NCBI GenBank assembly: GCA_964572825.1
Contig: CAZNGS010000035.1
Coordinates: 1 to 45,182 of the forward strand
Direction of reading: 5' to 3'
DNA length: 45,182 nucleotides
DNA from: CAYVBE01 sp964572825
GTDB lineage: Bacteria > Planctomycetota > Brocadiia > SM23-32
Positions 16,418 through 24,741 of this stretch are shown here, piece by piece. The translations under genes and the position numbers were made by a program. The notes below the pieces were generated by a model. The model saw nothing but the letters and a program-made list of their open reading frames with translations, ran no database searches and was not told where the DNA came from. Position 1 is the first letter of the stretch, and every line of letters begins with the position of its first letter.

Positions 16418-17188
16418 GTGGCAGGCGGCCTGGTCGAGATGTTCGGCGAGGGCGCGGGCTGGCAGAACTTGGTGCCCGCCAGCCAGTACCTGGCCGGCGG
16501 CATTGCCATGGGCTTCGGCGCCATCGGAGCCGGCGTAGGCGAGGGCTACAACGCCGCTGAAGCCGTGGATTCGATCGCCCGGCAGCCCTCGGCGGCTGGC
16601 TCGTTGACCCGGACCATGCTGGTGGGCCAGGCGGTGGCCGAGACCAGCGGAATCTTCGCCCTTGTGGTGGCCTTCGTCCTGATGTTTATGAGCCCCATGG
16701 CCAGCCTGGAGGTGATGGGCGCAATGGTCGGAGCCGGGCTGGCCATGGGCCTGGGAGCCATCGGCTCCGGGGTGGGTGCCGGCCTCGCCGGGGCCCGGGC
16801 GGCGGACAGTATCGGGCGCAACCCCGAGACGCGGGGCGACACGACCATCACCATGCTGCTGGGGCAGGCCCTGGCCACCAGCCCGGCGGTCTTCGCACTG
16901 GTGGTCTCGGTTATACTGGCCTTCGCCCAGCAGGCTCAAAAGTTCACGGGCAATGACTTTGTGATCGCTGTCAGCGCCCTCTCGGCGGGGCTGTGCATGG
17001 GCGCCGGCGCCATCGGCCCGGGGTTCGGCACCGGCATGGCGGCAGCGGGCGCCTGCCACGCCGTGGGACGGCGCCCGGAGGCGGGCACCACCATCACCCG
17101 GGTCATGCTGGTGGGCGGCGCGGTGAGCCAGTCGACCAGCATCTATGCCTTCGTGATCGCGTTCATTCTGATTTTCTTTGTTTCCTGA
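16418..17188 (+). CDS. Triple-hairpin ATP synthase c subunit with one intact ion site
   Basis: A 256-residue membrane protein made of three tandem c-subunit hairpins (about 22-91, 98-171 and 180-256), six helices in total. Each hairpin has a GAIGxGxG helix 1 and a helix 2 starting LxGxA. In hairpin 1, helix 1 has Glu42 and helix 2 has Glu75-Thr76, matching the two-carboxylate ion site. In hairpin 2 the same positions are Ala121 and Thr154, and in hairpin 3 Thr205 and Gln238; neither keeps a carboxylate. Fused c subunits with lost sites are known in V-type ATPases and in Acetobacterium, but a three-in-one version in an F-type operon is unusual. The GTG start follows atpB by 11 bp. Confidence 0.9.
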   Translation: MAGGLVEMFGEGAGWQNLVPASQYLAGGIAMGFGAIGAGVGEGYNAAEAVDSIARQPSAAGSLTRTMLVGQAVAETSGIFALVVAFVLMFMSPMASLEVMGAMVGAGLAMGLGAIGSGVGAGLAGARAADSIGRNPETRGDTTITMLLGQALATSPAVFALVVSVILAFAQQAQKFTGNDFVIAVSALSAGLCMGAGAIGPGFGTGMAAAGACHAVGRRPEAGTTITRVMLVGGAVSQSTSIYAFVIAFILIFFVS

Positions 17189-17224
17189 TAAAGGACCCTA
17201 CATTCACCGGAGGAGAGCAGGACC

Positions 17225-17464
17225 ATGGAAGAAGCCATCATTAAGGCGGCCGCCCTGCTGGGCGCGGGGCTGGCCATGGGTTTCGGAGCCATCGGGCCGG
17301 GCATCGGCGAGGGCTTTGCCGCCGGCAAGGCCTGCGAGGGTATCTCCAAGCGGCCGGACGAGTCCGCCCTCTTGACCAGGACCATGCTCATCGGGCAGGC
17401 CGTCAGCGAATCCACCGGCATTTACTCGCTCGTGATCGCATTTCTCTTGATCTTCGCCGTCTGA
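17225..17464 (+). CDS. atpE: ATP synthase c subunit, single hairpin, Na+-type
   Basis: A 79-residue conventional c subunit. Helix 1 has GAIGPGIGEGFAAGK with Pro25 and Glu29. Helix 2 has GQAVSESTGIYSLVIAF with Glu62-Ser63-Thr64. This E...EST set is the Na+-binding pattern described for Ilyobacter (Gln, Glu, Ser, Thr) and, with Glu in helix 1, the two-carboxylate form of Fusobacterium. It directly follows the triple-hairpin c gene (36 bp) and has its own GGAGGAG ribosome site, so both can be made at once and could mix in one ring. Ion specificity is inferred from residues only. Confidence 0.93.
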   Translation: MEEAIIKAAALLGAGLAMGFGAIGPGIGEGFAAGKACEGISKRPDESALLTRTMLIGQAVSESTGIYSLVIAFLLIFAV

Positions 17465-17530
17465 CCTCCGCTGTCGACGGCTGAACCGCAAAGCGCTGGC
17501 ACCGCAGCACAGGAAGGATAGAGCGAATCC

Positions 17531-18289
17531 ATGAAACCCGGCGCCAAAAAGGGGCTGATCGTCATTGCGGTGCTCTACGCCATCACGGTGGGCGTGACGA
17601 TCGTCAACTTCGCTTACGAGTCAGAGCTGGAAAACCCGGAACAGGTCACCATGCTTATCCGGGAGTACCTCAACCGCGCTCGAGAGGCTGTCCATCAACT
17701 GGAACCCGAGAAAATCCGCACCGCGGAGTTCTCCGACCAGGAGGCCGGCGCGCTGCTGGACATGTTCCGGCGGCGGGGCTCGATTATCAACATAAACTAC
17801 ACCCTGATCATGCAGTGCCTGAACTTCGGTATCCTGCTGCTGATCCTGTACGGCTGGCTTTGGGATCCGCTCATGCAGTTCCTGGACGAGCGGCGCAGCC
17901 GGGTGAAGGACAAACTGGAGGGCGCCGAGCGCCGCAAGCAGGAGGCCCGCCAATTGGTCCAGCAGCGCCGGGAGGAACTTGCCGACCTCAAAGAAGAGCG
18001 CACGGGCATCCTCGAACAGGCCCGCCAGACCGCCGAACAGCAACGGGACCAGATCATCGAGCGCGCACGGCGTGAGGCGGACCGAATCATGCGGGCGACC
18101 GAGGAAAGGCTGCAGGAAGAGTTCCGACGGGCCAGGACGAGCCTGCGGGAAGAAGTGGGCGACCTGGTTAAGCAGGTGGCGGCGCGCCTGCTGCAGCGGG
18201 AGCTGGACAGCGAAGACCACAGACGGTACATCGACGAAATGATCGACCAGATGGCGCAGGAGTCAGCCGAGGCCACGGCAGAGGAATGA
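17531..18289 (+). CDS. atpF: ATP synthase subunit b with N-terminal extension and extra membrane helix
   Basis: A 252-residue stator stalk protein. Residues 88-112 are the usual b membrane helix (YTLIMQCLNFGILLLILYGW), followed by DPLMQFLDERRSRVKDKL and a long charged coiled coil to about 225. The usual b subunit begins near residue 85 here and has 155-170 residues. The N-terminal 85 residues are extra, with a hydrophobic helix (8-28) and a charged linker, so the chain probably crosses the membrane twice. No internal start with a convincing ribosome site explains the extension away. The stop overlaps atpH by 4 bp (ATGA). The extension may hold the enlarged rotor or a subunit, but this is inference. 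Confidence 0.88.
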   Translation: MKPGAKKGLIVIAVLYAITVGVTIVNFAYESELENPEQVTMLIREYLNRAREAVHQLEPEKIRTAEFSDQEAGALLDMFRRRGSIININYTLIMQCLNFGILLLILYGWLWDPLMQFLDERRSRVKDKLEGAERRKQEARQLVQQRREELADLKEERTGILEQARQTAEQQRDQIIERARREADRIMRATEERLQEEFRRARTSLREEVGDLVKQVAARLLQRELDSEDHRRYIDEMIDQMAQESAEATAEE

Positions 18290-18831
18290 AGCAGACGGTA
18301 CTGAGCAGAAGATACGCGGAAGCGCTGGCCGACGCCGCCGAGCAACGCGGAAAACTGGAGACCGTGCGCTCCGAGTTGAACGTCCTGGCCGAAGTCCTGG
18401 CGCAGGACGCCCGGTTCCGCACCTTTGCCAGAACGGCCCGCCAGAGCCGCGGGGACAAGAAGGAGTTCTTCCGCCGGCTGAGCGACAGGGTCGGCCTCTG
18501 CCCCCTGACCCGGCAACTGCTGCTGTACCTGGTGGACAAAAAACGGCTGGGCATTCTGGGTGAGCTGGCGGAAGCTTTCGGAGAGGCGGCGGACCGGCGG
18601 CTGGGCATCGTAACCGCCCGGGTGACCAGCGCGATTCCCCTGGATGACCGCCAGCGGGGCCGCATCCTGGCCGTGCTGGAAACCAGGGCCGACAAGAAGG
18701 TCCGTCTCGTCGAACGGACCGACCCGTCCCTGGTGGGTGGCTTCCGGGTGAACCTGGACGGCAGCTTCTACGAAGGTAGCCTCCGGGGCGAGTTGAGCAG
18801 AATCAGGGAGAGAATAGCCCATGGCGGATGA
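18286..18831 (+). CDS. atpH: ATP synthase subunit delta
   Basis: The 181-residue F1 delta subunit, linking the b stalk to the top of the alpha3beta3 ring. It begins with SRRYAEALADAAEQRGKLE, typical of the N-terminal helical domain, and ends with the beta-strand signature DPSLVGGFRVNLDGSFYEGSLRGEL (read as two short blocks). Length is normal. It overlaps atpF by 4 bp and atpA by 11 bp, which indicates tight translational coupling. Presence of delta separates this operon from N-type ATPases, which lack it. Confidence 0.92.
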   Translation: MKQTVLSRRYAEALADAAEQRGKLETVRSELNVLAEVLAQDARFRTFARTARQSRGDKKEFFRRLSDRVGLCPLTRQLLLYLVDKKRLGILGELAEAFGEAADRRLGIVTARVTSAIPLDDRQRGRILAVLETRADKKVRLVERTDPSLVGGFRVNLDGSFYEGSLRGELSRIRERIAHGG

Positions 18832-20521
18832 GACCTCCATTCGGCCGGAAGAAGTCAGCTCGATCATCAGGAAGGCGCTCGAGGGGGAGAAAGTCGCGGC
18901 CGACTTCACCACCGTCGGCACCGTCCTGGAAGTGGGCGACGGCATCGCGCGGGTCTATGGCATCACCGAATGCAAGGCCATGGAGCTTTTGGAGTTTCCC
19001 CACGATGTCATCGGCATTGCGATGAACCTGGAAGAGGACAACATCGGCTGCGTGCTCATGGGCGACGATGAACTGATCGGGGAAGGCGACCAGGTCCGCC
19101 GCACCGAGCGCATCGCCAGCGTCCCCGTCGGCGAAGCCCTGCTGGGGCGGGTCGTGGACGCAACAGGGCGGGCCCTGGACGGACGAGGCCCCGTGGAAAC
19201 CGACAGATACCGGCAGGTCGAACGCGTCGCCCCGGGCATCGTCAAACGCCAGCCGGTCAAGGAGCCCTTGCACACCGGCTACAAGATCGTCGATGCCCTC
19301 ACGCCCATCGGCCGCGGCCAGCGCGAGTTGATTGTGGGGGACCGCCAGACCGGGAAGACCGCCCTGGTCGTGGACACCATCCTGAACCAGCGGGAGACGG
19401 ACGTCGTCTGTATCTACGTGGCGATCGGGCAGAAGATGGCCACGATCGCCCGCATCATCGAGACCTTCGAGCAGGAAGGCGTGATGGGCCAGACCGTCGT
19501 GGTGGCCGCACCGGCTACTTCTCCCGCCCCGCAGTGGTACCTGGCGCCCTACGCGGGCTGTGCGCTGGGGGAGGACGTGATGGAGCGCGGCGGCCACGCG
19601 CTGGTCGTCTACGACGATCTTTCGAAGCATGCCGAAGCCTACCGGCAGATTTCCCTGCTGCTGCGCCGACCGCCGGGACGGGAGGCATACCCCGGGGATA
19701 TCTTCTACCTGCACAGCCGCCTGCTGGAACGAGCCATGAAATCCAGCGACGGCAAGGTCTGCGGTTCCTGCGGGCTGCTCACCCCGCTGCCGCCTGCCGA
19801 AGAGAACGTAGAGGACCTGAAGCCGGCCAGGCTCTGCACTCACTGCGGCGCCGACGTCAGCAACCGCGAAATCGTCAACGGCGGCTCCCTGACCGCCCTG
19901 CCCATCGTCGAGACCAAGGCGGGGGACATCTCCACCTACATCCCCACGAACCTGATCTCCATCACGGACGGCCAGATATTCCTGGAGACGGACCTGTTCC
20001 ACAAGCTGATTCGCCCCGCCATGAACGTGGGCACCAGCGTCTCCCGCGTGGGCAGCGCGGCCCAGATACCGGCCATGAAGAGCGTCGCCGGGGAGCTTAA
20101 GCTCTCCCTGGCGCAGTACCGGGAGATGGAAGCCTTCGCCCAGTTCGGCACGGAACTGGACGAGGCTACCCGCCGGCAGCTTGCGCGGGGCGAACGACTG
20201 ACCGAGCTGCTCAAACAGGACCAGTACCAGCCCATGCCCGTAGAGCTCCAGGTCATCAGCATCTACCTGGGGGTCGAGGAACACCTCCAGGACATCGCCG
20301 TGGACGAAGTGCAGCGCTTCGAACAGGAGTTTCACACCTACGTGCGCAACGAGCACCCCGAAGTCCCGCAGAGAATCGCCGAGACCCACGAACTGGACGA
20401 GGAGACGAAGGAGGAGCTGGAAAAAGCGATCCAGGAGTTCAAGCGGACCTTCATCTCCGGTGCCGAGGAAGAAGGCGCCGAGCAGGGAGCGGAGGAAGAC
20501 GAACAGCAAGCGGAAGGCTGA
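18821..20521 (+). CDS. atpA: ATP synthase subunit alpha with a four-cysteine insertion
   Basis: The 566-residue non-catalytic F1 subunit. The P-loop is GDRQTGKT (173-180), and LERA, GSLTALPIVET and ISITDGQIFLETDLF are typical. Between LLERAMKS and NGGSLTALP lies an insertion of about 40 residues with Cys314-x2-Cys317 and Cys339-x2-Cys342 (GSCG and THCG knuckles), which has the look of a zinc ribbon. Other alpha subunits have a short variable loop here. The C-terminus is also extended by an acidic Glu/Ala/Gln-rich tail (about 540-566). It starts inside atpH (11-bp overlap) and is followed by atpG after 89 bp. The frame is continuous through the insertion, so it is not an assembly join. Confidence 0.94.
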   Translation: MADETSIRPEEVSSIIRKALEGEKVAADFTTVGTVLEVGDGIARVYGITECKAMELLEFPHDVIGIAMNLEEDNIGCVLMGDDELIGEGDQVRRTERIASVPVGEALLGRVVDATGRALDGRGPVETDRYRQVERVAPGIVKRQPVKEPLHTGYKIVDALTPIGRGQRELIVGDRQTGKTALVVDTILNQRETDVVCIYVAIGQKMATIARIIETFEQEGVMGQTVVVAAPATSPAPQWYLAPYAGCALGEDVMERGGHALVVYDDLSKHAEAYRQISLLLRRPPGREAYPGDIFYLHSRLLERAMKSSDGKVCGSCGLLTPLPPAEENVEDLKPARLCTHCGADVSNREIVNGGSLTALPIVETKAGDISTYIPTNLISITDGQIFLETDLFHKLIRPAMNVGTSVSRVGSAAQIPAMKSVAGELKLSLAQYREMEAFAQFGTELDEATRRQLARGERLTELLKQDQYQPMPVELQVISIYLGVEEHLQDIAVDEVQRFEQEFHTYVRNEHPEVPQRIAETHELDEETKEELEKAIQEFKRTFISGAEEEGAEQGAEEDEQQAEG

Positions 20522-20610
20522 ACCGGCGGCGAGCCGTGTTTCTCAAGCCCCCCTGACGCCGGCGGGTCGGGTGGTTGCAGGACGAACAAGGCTTCAACTG
20601 ATATCTGAAC

Positions 20611-21534
20611 ATGCCGTCTTTCAGGGAAATCAAGGGCCGCATCGGCGGGGTGAAGAACATCCAGCAGATCACGCGGGCCATGAAGATGGTGGCGGCCGCG
20701 CGCCTGCGCCGCGCCGAGGAGGCCATAAGGGCACTGCGGCCCTACTCCTCCAGGCTGGACCACCTGTGCGCCCGGTTTCTGCACGGTGCCCTCGGCAATG
20801 AGCATCCTTTCTTTGAAGAGCGCCCCGGCAACCGGCTGGCCGTGCTCAGCATCGCCAGCGACCGGGGGCTTTGCGGCGCGTACAATAACCGCATCGTCGC
20901 CCACACGGTCGAACTGCTGCGGGAGCGTCCGGAGCGGAAGTACCACCTGGTCGCCGTCGGCACGCGCGGCATAGCGGGGATGAGACGGGAAGGTTTCACG
21001 GTTCACAGCGGGCACGAAGAGATTTTCAACCCGGTGCGCTTCGTGACCGCCCAGGAGATCTGCCAGGAGCTCCGGCAGCTTTTCCTGGACGACCAGGTGG
21101 ACGAGGTGCAGGTGGCGTTCACGGAGTTTTTCAATCCCCTGCGCCAGACGGTGGTTCGCCGACGGCTGTTGCCCTGCCCGCCGGAGAGGCACAGGCGCGA
21201 GATCGCTGAGCATCACGAACGCGAACTTCCCGAGGGGATGCACGCCCGGCCGGAGCAGATCCGGCAGGCCGCGGGGCTGGTTTACGCGTACGAACCCGAC
21301 TACGAAGGCCTGTGCAACCGGCTGCTGGAACACAACCTCAGCGTGCAGGTCTATCGCGCGTTGCTGGAGGCCCAGGCCAGCGAGCACGGCGCCCGCATGA
21401 TGGCCATGGACAATGCCACCGACAACGCCCAGGAAATGGTCGAGGAGCTTACCCTCCAGATGAACCGCCTCCGCCAGGAGAGCATCACGCGGGAGATTCT
21501 CGACGTGGTCGGCGGAGCCGAAGCCATGAAATAG
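20611..21534 (+). CDS. atpG: ATP synthase subunit gamma
   Basis: The 307-residue central shaft of F1. The N-terminal helix carries IKGRIGGVKNIQQITRAMKM, and the C-terminal helix has MAMDNATDNAQEM and LNRLRQESITREILDVVGGAEA-like blocks as in the family. SDRGLCGAYN (about 88-97) is the conserved central motif. Length is close to the usual 285-300. No clear Shine-Dalgarno is seen before ATG 20611. The 89-bp gap from atpA is the longest inside the operon and may allow separate regulation. The role as the rotor axle follows from the family. Confidence 0.94.
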   Translation: MPSFREIKGRIGGVKNIQQITRAMKMVAAARLRRAEEAIRALRPYSSRLDHLCARFLHGALGNEHPFFEERPGNRLAVLSIASDRGLCGAYNNRIVAHTVELLRERPERKYHLVAVGTRGIAGMRREGFTVHSGHEEIFNPVRFVTAQEICQELRQLFLDDQVDEVQVAFTEFFNPLRQTVVRRRLLPCPPERHRREIAEHHERELPEGMHARPEQIRQAAGLVYAYEPDYEGLCNRLLEHNLSVQVYRALLEAQASEHGARMMAMDNATDNAQEMVEELTLQMNRLRQESITREILDVVGGAEAMK

Positions 21535-21561
21535 AAACGCCAGAACGCGGGGTGAACACAG

Positions 21562-22962
21562 ATGCCCGGCGAAGGAACCATCGTTCAGATCATCGGCCCG
21601 GTGGTGGACATCGAGTTCCCACCGGAGCAACTGCCCGCCCTCTACAACGCCATCGAGGTGGACCGCGGCTCGGGGGACGGCAGGCTCGTCCTCGAGGTGG
21701 CCCAGCACCTGGGCGACAACGTGGTCCGCTGCGTCGCCATGGCTCCCACCGAGGGCCTCACACGCTCCCAGAAGGCCGTGGATACCGGCCAACCCATCAC
21801 CGTGCCCGTGGGAGAGGCGACCCTGGGACGCATCCTGGATGTTGCCGGCCATCCCATCGACGAGCTGGGACCGGTGGAGGCGAAGGAGCGCTGGCCCATC
21901 CACAGGGACGCTCCACCCCTGGAGGACCAGTCGGTGGAGACCACCCTGCTGGAGACGGGCCTGAAGGTCATCGACTTCCTCATCCCCTTCCCCAAGGGCG
22001 GCAAGATCGGGGCCATCGGTGGCGCGGGCTGCGGCAAGACCGTCCTGCAGCGTGAACTGATCCGTAACATCGCCATAGAGCACGGCGGACGCAGCGTCTT
22101 CAGCGGCGTGGGCGAAAGGACGCGCGAGGGAAACGAACTGTGGCTGGAGATGAAGGAAAGCGGCGTTCTCGACAAGTGCGCCCTCATATACGGCCAGATG
22201 AACGAGCCTCCGGGCGCCCGGTTCCGCGTGGGGCTGGCCGCCCTCTCGATCGCCGAGTATTTCCGAGACGAGATGGGCGGGGACGTGCTGCACTTCGTGG
22301 ACAACATATTCCGCTTCGTCCAGGCGGGCAGCGAGGTCAGCGCCCTGCTGGGACGCCTGCCCTCCGCCGTGGGCTACCAACCCACGCTGGGCACGGAGAT
22401 GGGCGAGCTCCAGGAACGCATCAGCACCACTCGCAAGGGTTCTATCACCAGCGTGCAGGCCATCTACGTGCCCGCAGACGACTTCACCGATCCCGCGCCC
22501 GCGGCGACCTACGCGCACCTGGACGCCACTATCTTCCTGACCCGCGAGCTGGCGGCGCAGGGGCTCTACCCGGCCGTCGATCCCTTGATGTCTACCTCCC
22601 GCGTCCTGGAGCGGCGCGTGGTGGGGCGCGACCACTACGCGACGGCCCAGGAGGTCAAGCAGATCCTGCAGCGGTTCAAGGACCTCCAGGACATCATCGC
22701 CATCCTGGGCATGGACGAGCTCAGCGAGGAGGACAAGGTCGTCGTGCGGCGCGCCCGGAGGCTGCGCAACTTCCTGTCCCAACCTTTCTTCGTGGCCGAG
22801 CAGTTCACCGGCATGCCCGGCGTTTACGTCAGCCGCGAGGATGCCACCGAGGGCTTTCGCGCCATCATCGACGGCGAAGGCGACGGCCTGCCCGAGCAGG
22901 CGTTCTACATGGTCGGCACCTTTGAAGACGCCCGGGAGAAGGCCAGGAAACTGGAGGAGTAA
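21562..22962 (+). CDS. atpD: ATP synthase subunit beta
   Basis: The 466-residue catalytic F1 subunit, which makes or hydrolyses ATP. The P-loop reads GGAGCGKTV, where the more common form is GGAGVGKTV. GERTREGNELW holds the catalytic glutamate, followed by YGQMNEPPGAR, and MDELSEEDK is the C-terminal DELSEED motif. SITSVQAIYVPADDFTDPAP is fully conserved. The Val to Cys change in the P-loop is rare in my experience but compatible with function. It sits 27 bp after atpG and 7 bp before atpC. Confidence 0.96.
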   Translation: MPGEGTIVQIIGPVVDIEFPPEQLPALYNAIEVDRGSGDGRLVLEVAQHLGDNVVRCVAMAPTEGLTRSQKAVDTGQPITVPVGEATLGRILDVAGHPIDELGPVEAKERWPIHRDAPPLEDQSVETTLLETGLKVIDFLIPFPKGGKIGAIGGAGCGKTVLQRELIRNIAIEHGGRSVFSGVGERTREGNELWLEMKESGVLDKCALIYGQMNEPPGARFRVGLAALSIAEYFRDEMGGDVLHFVDNIFRFVQAGSEVSALLGRLPSAVGYQPTLGTEMGELQERISTTRKGSITSVQAIYVPADDFTDPAPAATYAHLDATIFLTRELAAQGLYPAVDPLMSTSRVLERRVVGRDHYATAQEVKQILQRFKDLQDIIAILGMDELSEEDKVVVRRARRLRNFLSQPFFVAEQFTGMPGVYVSREDATEGFRAIIDGEGDGLPEQAFYMVGTFEDAREKARKLEE

Positions 22963-22969
22963 CCCACGC

Positions 22970-23365
22970 GTGGACCTGAAGATCATCACGCCGGAGCGGA
23001 CCGTTCTGGAAACCGAGAACGTGCGCCATGTCCTCCTTCCCGCCGAGGACGGCCAACTGGGCATCCTGCCCCGGCACATGCCCATCCTCTGCAGTCTGCA
23101 GGTCGGGCGCATGCGCGTGGACCTGCCGGACGAATCCGTCCATCTGGCCACCAGCGGGGGCTTCGCCGAGGTGCTGAACGACCGCATCACCGTGCTGGCC
23201 GACACGGCGGAGAAAGCCGTCGAGATCGACGTGGAACGCGCCCGCCGGGCGCGCCAGCGTGCCGAGGAGCGCCTGAGGAAGCGCGAAGAGCACCTCGACC
23301 TTGCCCGCGCCCGGGCGGCGCTGGCCAGGGCCCTCAACCGCCTCCACATCGCCGGCGCCGAATAG
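22970..23365 (+). CDS. atpC: ATP synthase subunit epsilon
   Basis: A 131-residue epsilon subunit with an N-terminal beta sandwich (LKIITPERTVLETENVRHV, AEDGQLGILPRHMP) and a C-terminal helical hairpin (DVERARRARQRAEERLRKR) that can inhibit ATP hydrolysis. The start is GTG at 22970, in frame and preceded by GGAGGAG at the end of atpD. The frame is open further upstream, but that part overlaps atpD and is not epsilon-like. It is the last gene of the operon; I see no strong terminator in the 122 bp before the convergent fucosidase gene. Confidence 0.93.
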   Translation: MDLKIITPERTVLETENVRHVLLPAEDGQLGILPRHMPILCSLQVGRMRVDLPDESVHLATSGGFAEVLNDRITVLADTAEKAVEIDVERARRARQRAEERLRKREEHLDLARARAALARALNRLHIAGAE

Positions 23366-23487
23366 CGACGCACATCTCCAGAAAACCGTCGAAGACCCGG
23401 CGGGTCGAACCGTGACAGTGGACGTGCACGCGCCCGCCGGCCTCGTGCACCAGCCCGCGCGCGGGAACCAATCCATGCAGCGACACG

Positions 23488-24741
23488 CTATCGGAGAAAG
23501 AGCTCCACCACGGGCACCGTCGCGTCGGGTTTGCGCACCGGCAGTTCCAATGTCAGGTCCTCGTCGTGCGCCTTCCTGCCCACCTCCGAGGCATCGTTCA
23601 GAAGCTGCGCGTACTCCACCCGCGGGGCCATCCCCGGCAGGTGGATGTGCTTGAAAGGCCAGCTAAAGACGTGCAGGTAGAGCCGGTTCGTTTCCGCATT
23701 GAAGGTGTAGCGGCAATCCTGGGGGCAGGTGAACTGCCCCGGCGCCCTGCCGCATCCACAGATGGCCCGCTCGTGCCGCTTCATCCACTCGCCGATGCCA
23801 GCCAGCCGCTGACGGGCCCTTGCGTCCAACTCGCCCCGGCCGGTGGGGCCGACGTTGAGCAGCAGGTTGCCGCCCCGGCTTACGCACTCGATCAGCAGCT
23901 TCACCAACTGGTCCACGCTCTTCCAGCTCGACTCGTCGCGGTGATAGCCCCAGGAGCCGCTGAAGGTGTGGCAGGCCTCCCACGCCACCGGCTCGCCGTC
24001 CACGGTCACTCCCTCCGCCGGCAGATACTGCTCCGGGGTCTTGATGTCCTGCGGAATGCCCAGCCGATCGTTGATGATGATCCCGGCTTGCAGCTCACGG
24101 ACCATCCGGATCAGCTCCTCGGCTTTCCAGTCCTCCCCGCTCTTGCCCGGGAAACCTCCCCGTGGGCCGAACGAGAAGTCGAACCACATGATGTCGATCT
24201 TCCCGAACCCGGTCAGCAGCTCGCGCGTCTGGCCGTGCAGATACTCCACGTAAGCGTTCCAGTCGCGCTCCTCGTCCCGCGCGATGTACTCCTGGTCCTC
24301 GCGCATGGGATGGGTCCAGTCCACGGTGTAGTCCGGGTGGTGCCAGTCGATCAGCGAATGGTAGAAGCCCACCTTCATCCCGCGTCCCCGGAATGCCTCG
24401 ACCATGGGCTTGAGCAGGTCAGGGCCCGCCGGAGTGTTGGGCGCCTTGTAGTCGGTCAGCTCGGAGTCCCACAGGCAGAAGCCCTCGTGGTGCTTGCTGG
24501 TGACCACGAAATACTTCATCCCGGCGTCCGAGGCCGTCTCGGCCCACTGCTCGGGGTCATAAAGGTCCGGGCCGAAGTGCTCGAAGTAGGTCCGGTATGT
24601 CTCGCTGTCGATCAGTTCCCGGCTCTTGACCCACTCGTGCCGGGCGGGCAGCGCGTAGAGCCCCCAGTGGATGAACAGTCCAAAACGGTCGCGCACGAAC
24701 CAGTCCGTATCGCCCCCGGCGGTCGCTTCGTCCGGCGTCAT
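23488..24741 (-). CDS. Alpha-L-fucosidase, glycoside hydrolase family 29
   Basis: A 417-residue GH29 enzyme that releases alpha-linked L-fucose. The barrel shows RFGLFIHWGLYALPARHEW, KYFVVTSKHHEGFCLWDS, MKVGFYHSLIDWHHPDY, and the nucleophile Asp188 in IDIMWFDFSF, followed by LLLNVGPTGRGE. No signal peptide is present, so it probably acts in the cytoplasm on imported oligosaccharides. The start at 24741 (MTPDEAT) puts the barrel at the usual position. It is convergent with atpC. Nearby sugar genes (PfkB kinase, sugar isomerase, SGNH hydrolase, GH43-like enzyme) fit a carbohydrate-degrading life style, but fucose-specific pathway genes are not seen. Confidence 0.92.
   Translation of the reverse strand: MTPDEATAGGDTDWFVRDRFGLFIHWGLYALPARHEWVKSRELIDSETYRTYFEHFGPDLYDPEQWAETASDAGMKYFVVTSKHHEGFCLWDSELTDYKAPNTPAGPDLLKPMVEAFRGRGMKVGFYHSLIDWHHPDYTVDWTHPMREDQEYIARDEERDWNAYVEYLHGQTRELLTGFGKIDIMWFDFSFGPRGGFPGKSGEDWKAEELIRMVRELQAGIIINDRLGIPQDIKTPEQYLPAEGVTVDGEPVAWEACHTFSGSWGYHRDESSWKSVDQLVKLLIECVSRGGNLLLNVGPTGRGELDARARQRLAGIGEWMKRHERAICGCGRAPGQFTCPQDCRYTFNAETNRLYLHVFSWPFKHIHLPGMAPRVEYAQLLNDASEVGRKAHDEDLTLELPVRKPDATVPVVELFLR

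Noticed and set aside
16418..17188. V-type K subunit or unrelated multi-helix transporter for the triple c gene
   Set aside because: Each hairpin keeps the F-type GxGxGxG helix and loop pattern, and the gene sits between atpB and atpE.
18803..20509. A 568-codon minus-strand open frame over atpA
   Set aside because: Antisense of atpA with no recognisable domain.
14805..23365. Calling the operon an N-type (Na+-pumping) ATPase
   Set aside because: N-type operons start with atpD-atpC and lack delta. Here the order is I-B-E-F-H-A-G-D-C and atpH is present, so it is a standard F-type layout with Na+-like c subunits.
20338..23373. A 1011-codon open frame on the minus strand across atpA-atpC
   Set aside because: It is antisense to four certain genes, has no family signatures and no ribosome site; such frames arise by codon bias in GC-rich DNA.
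23366..23487. Terminator after atpC (GACCC-GGC-GGGTC near 23390)
   Set aside because: The stem is only 5 bp with a 3-base loop and no T-run follows.
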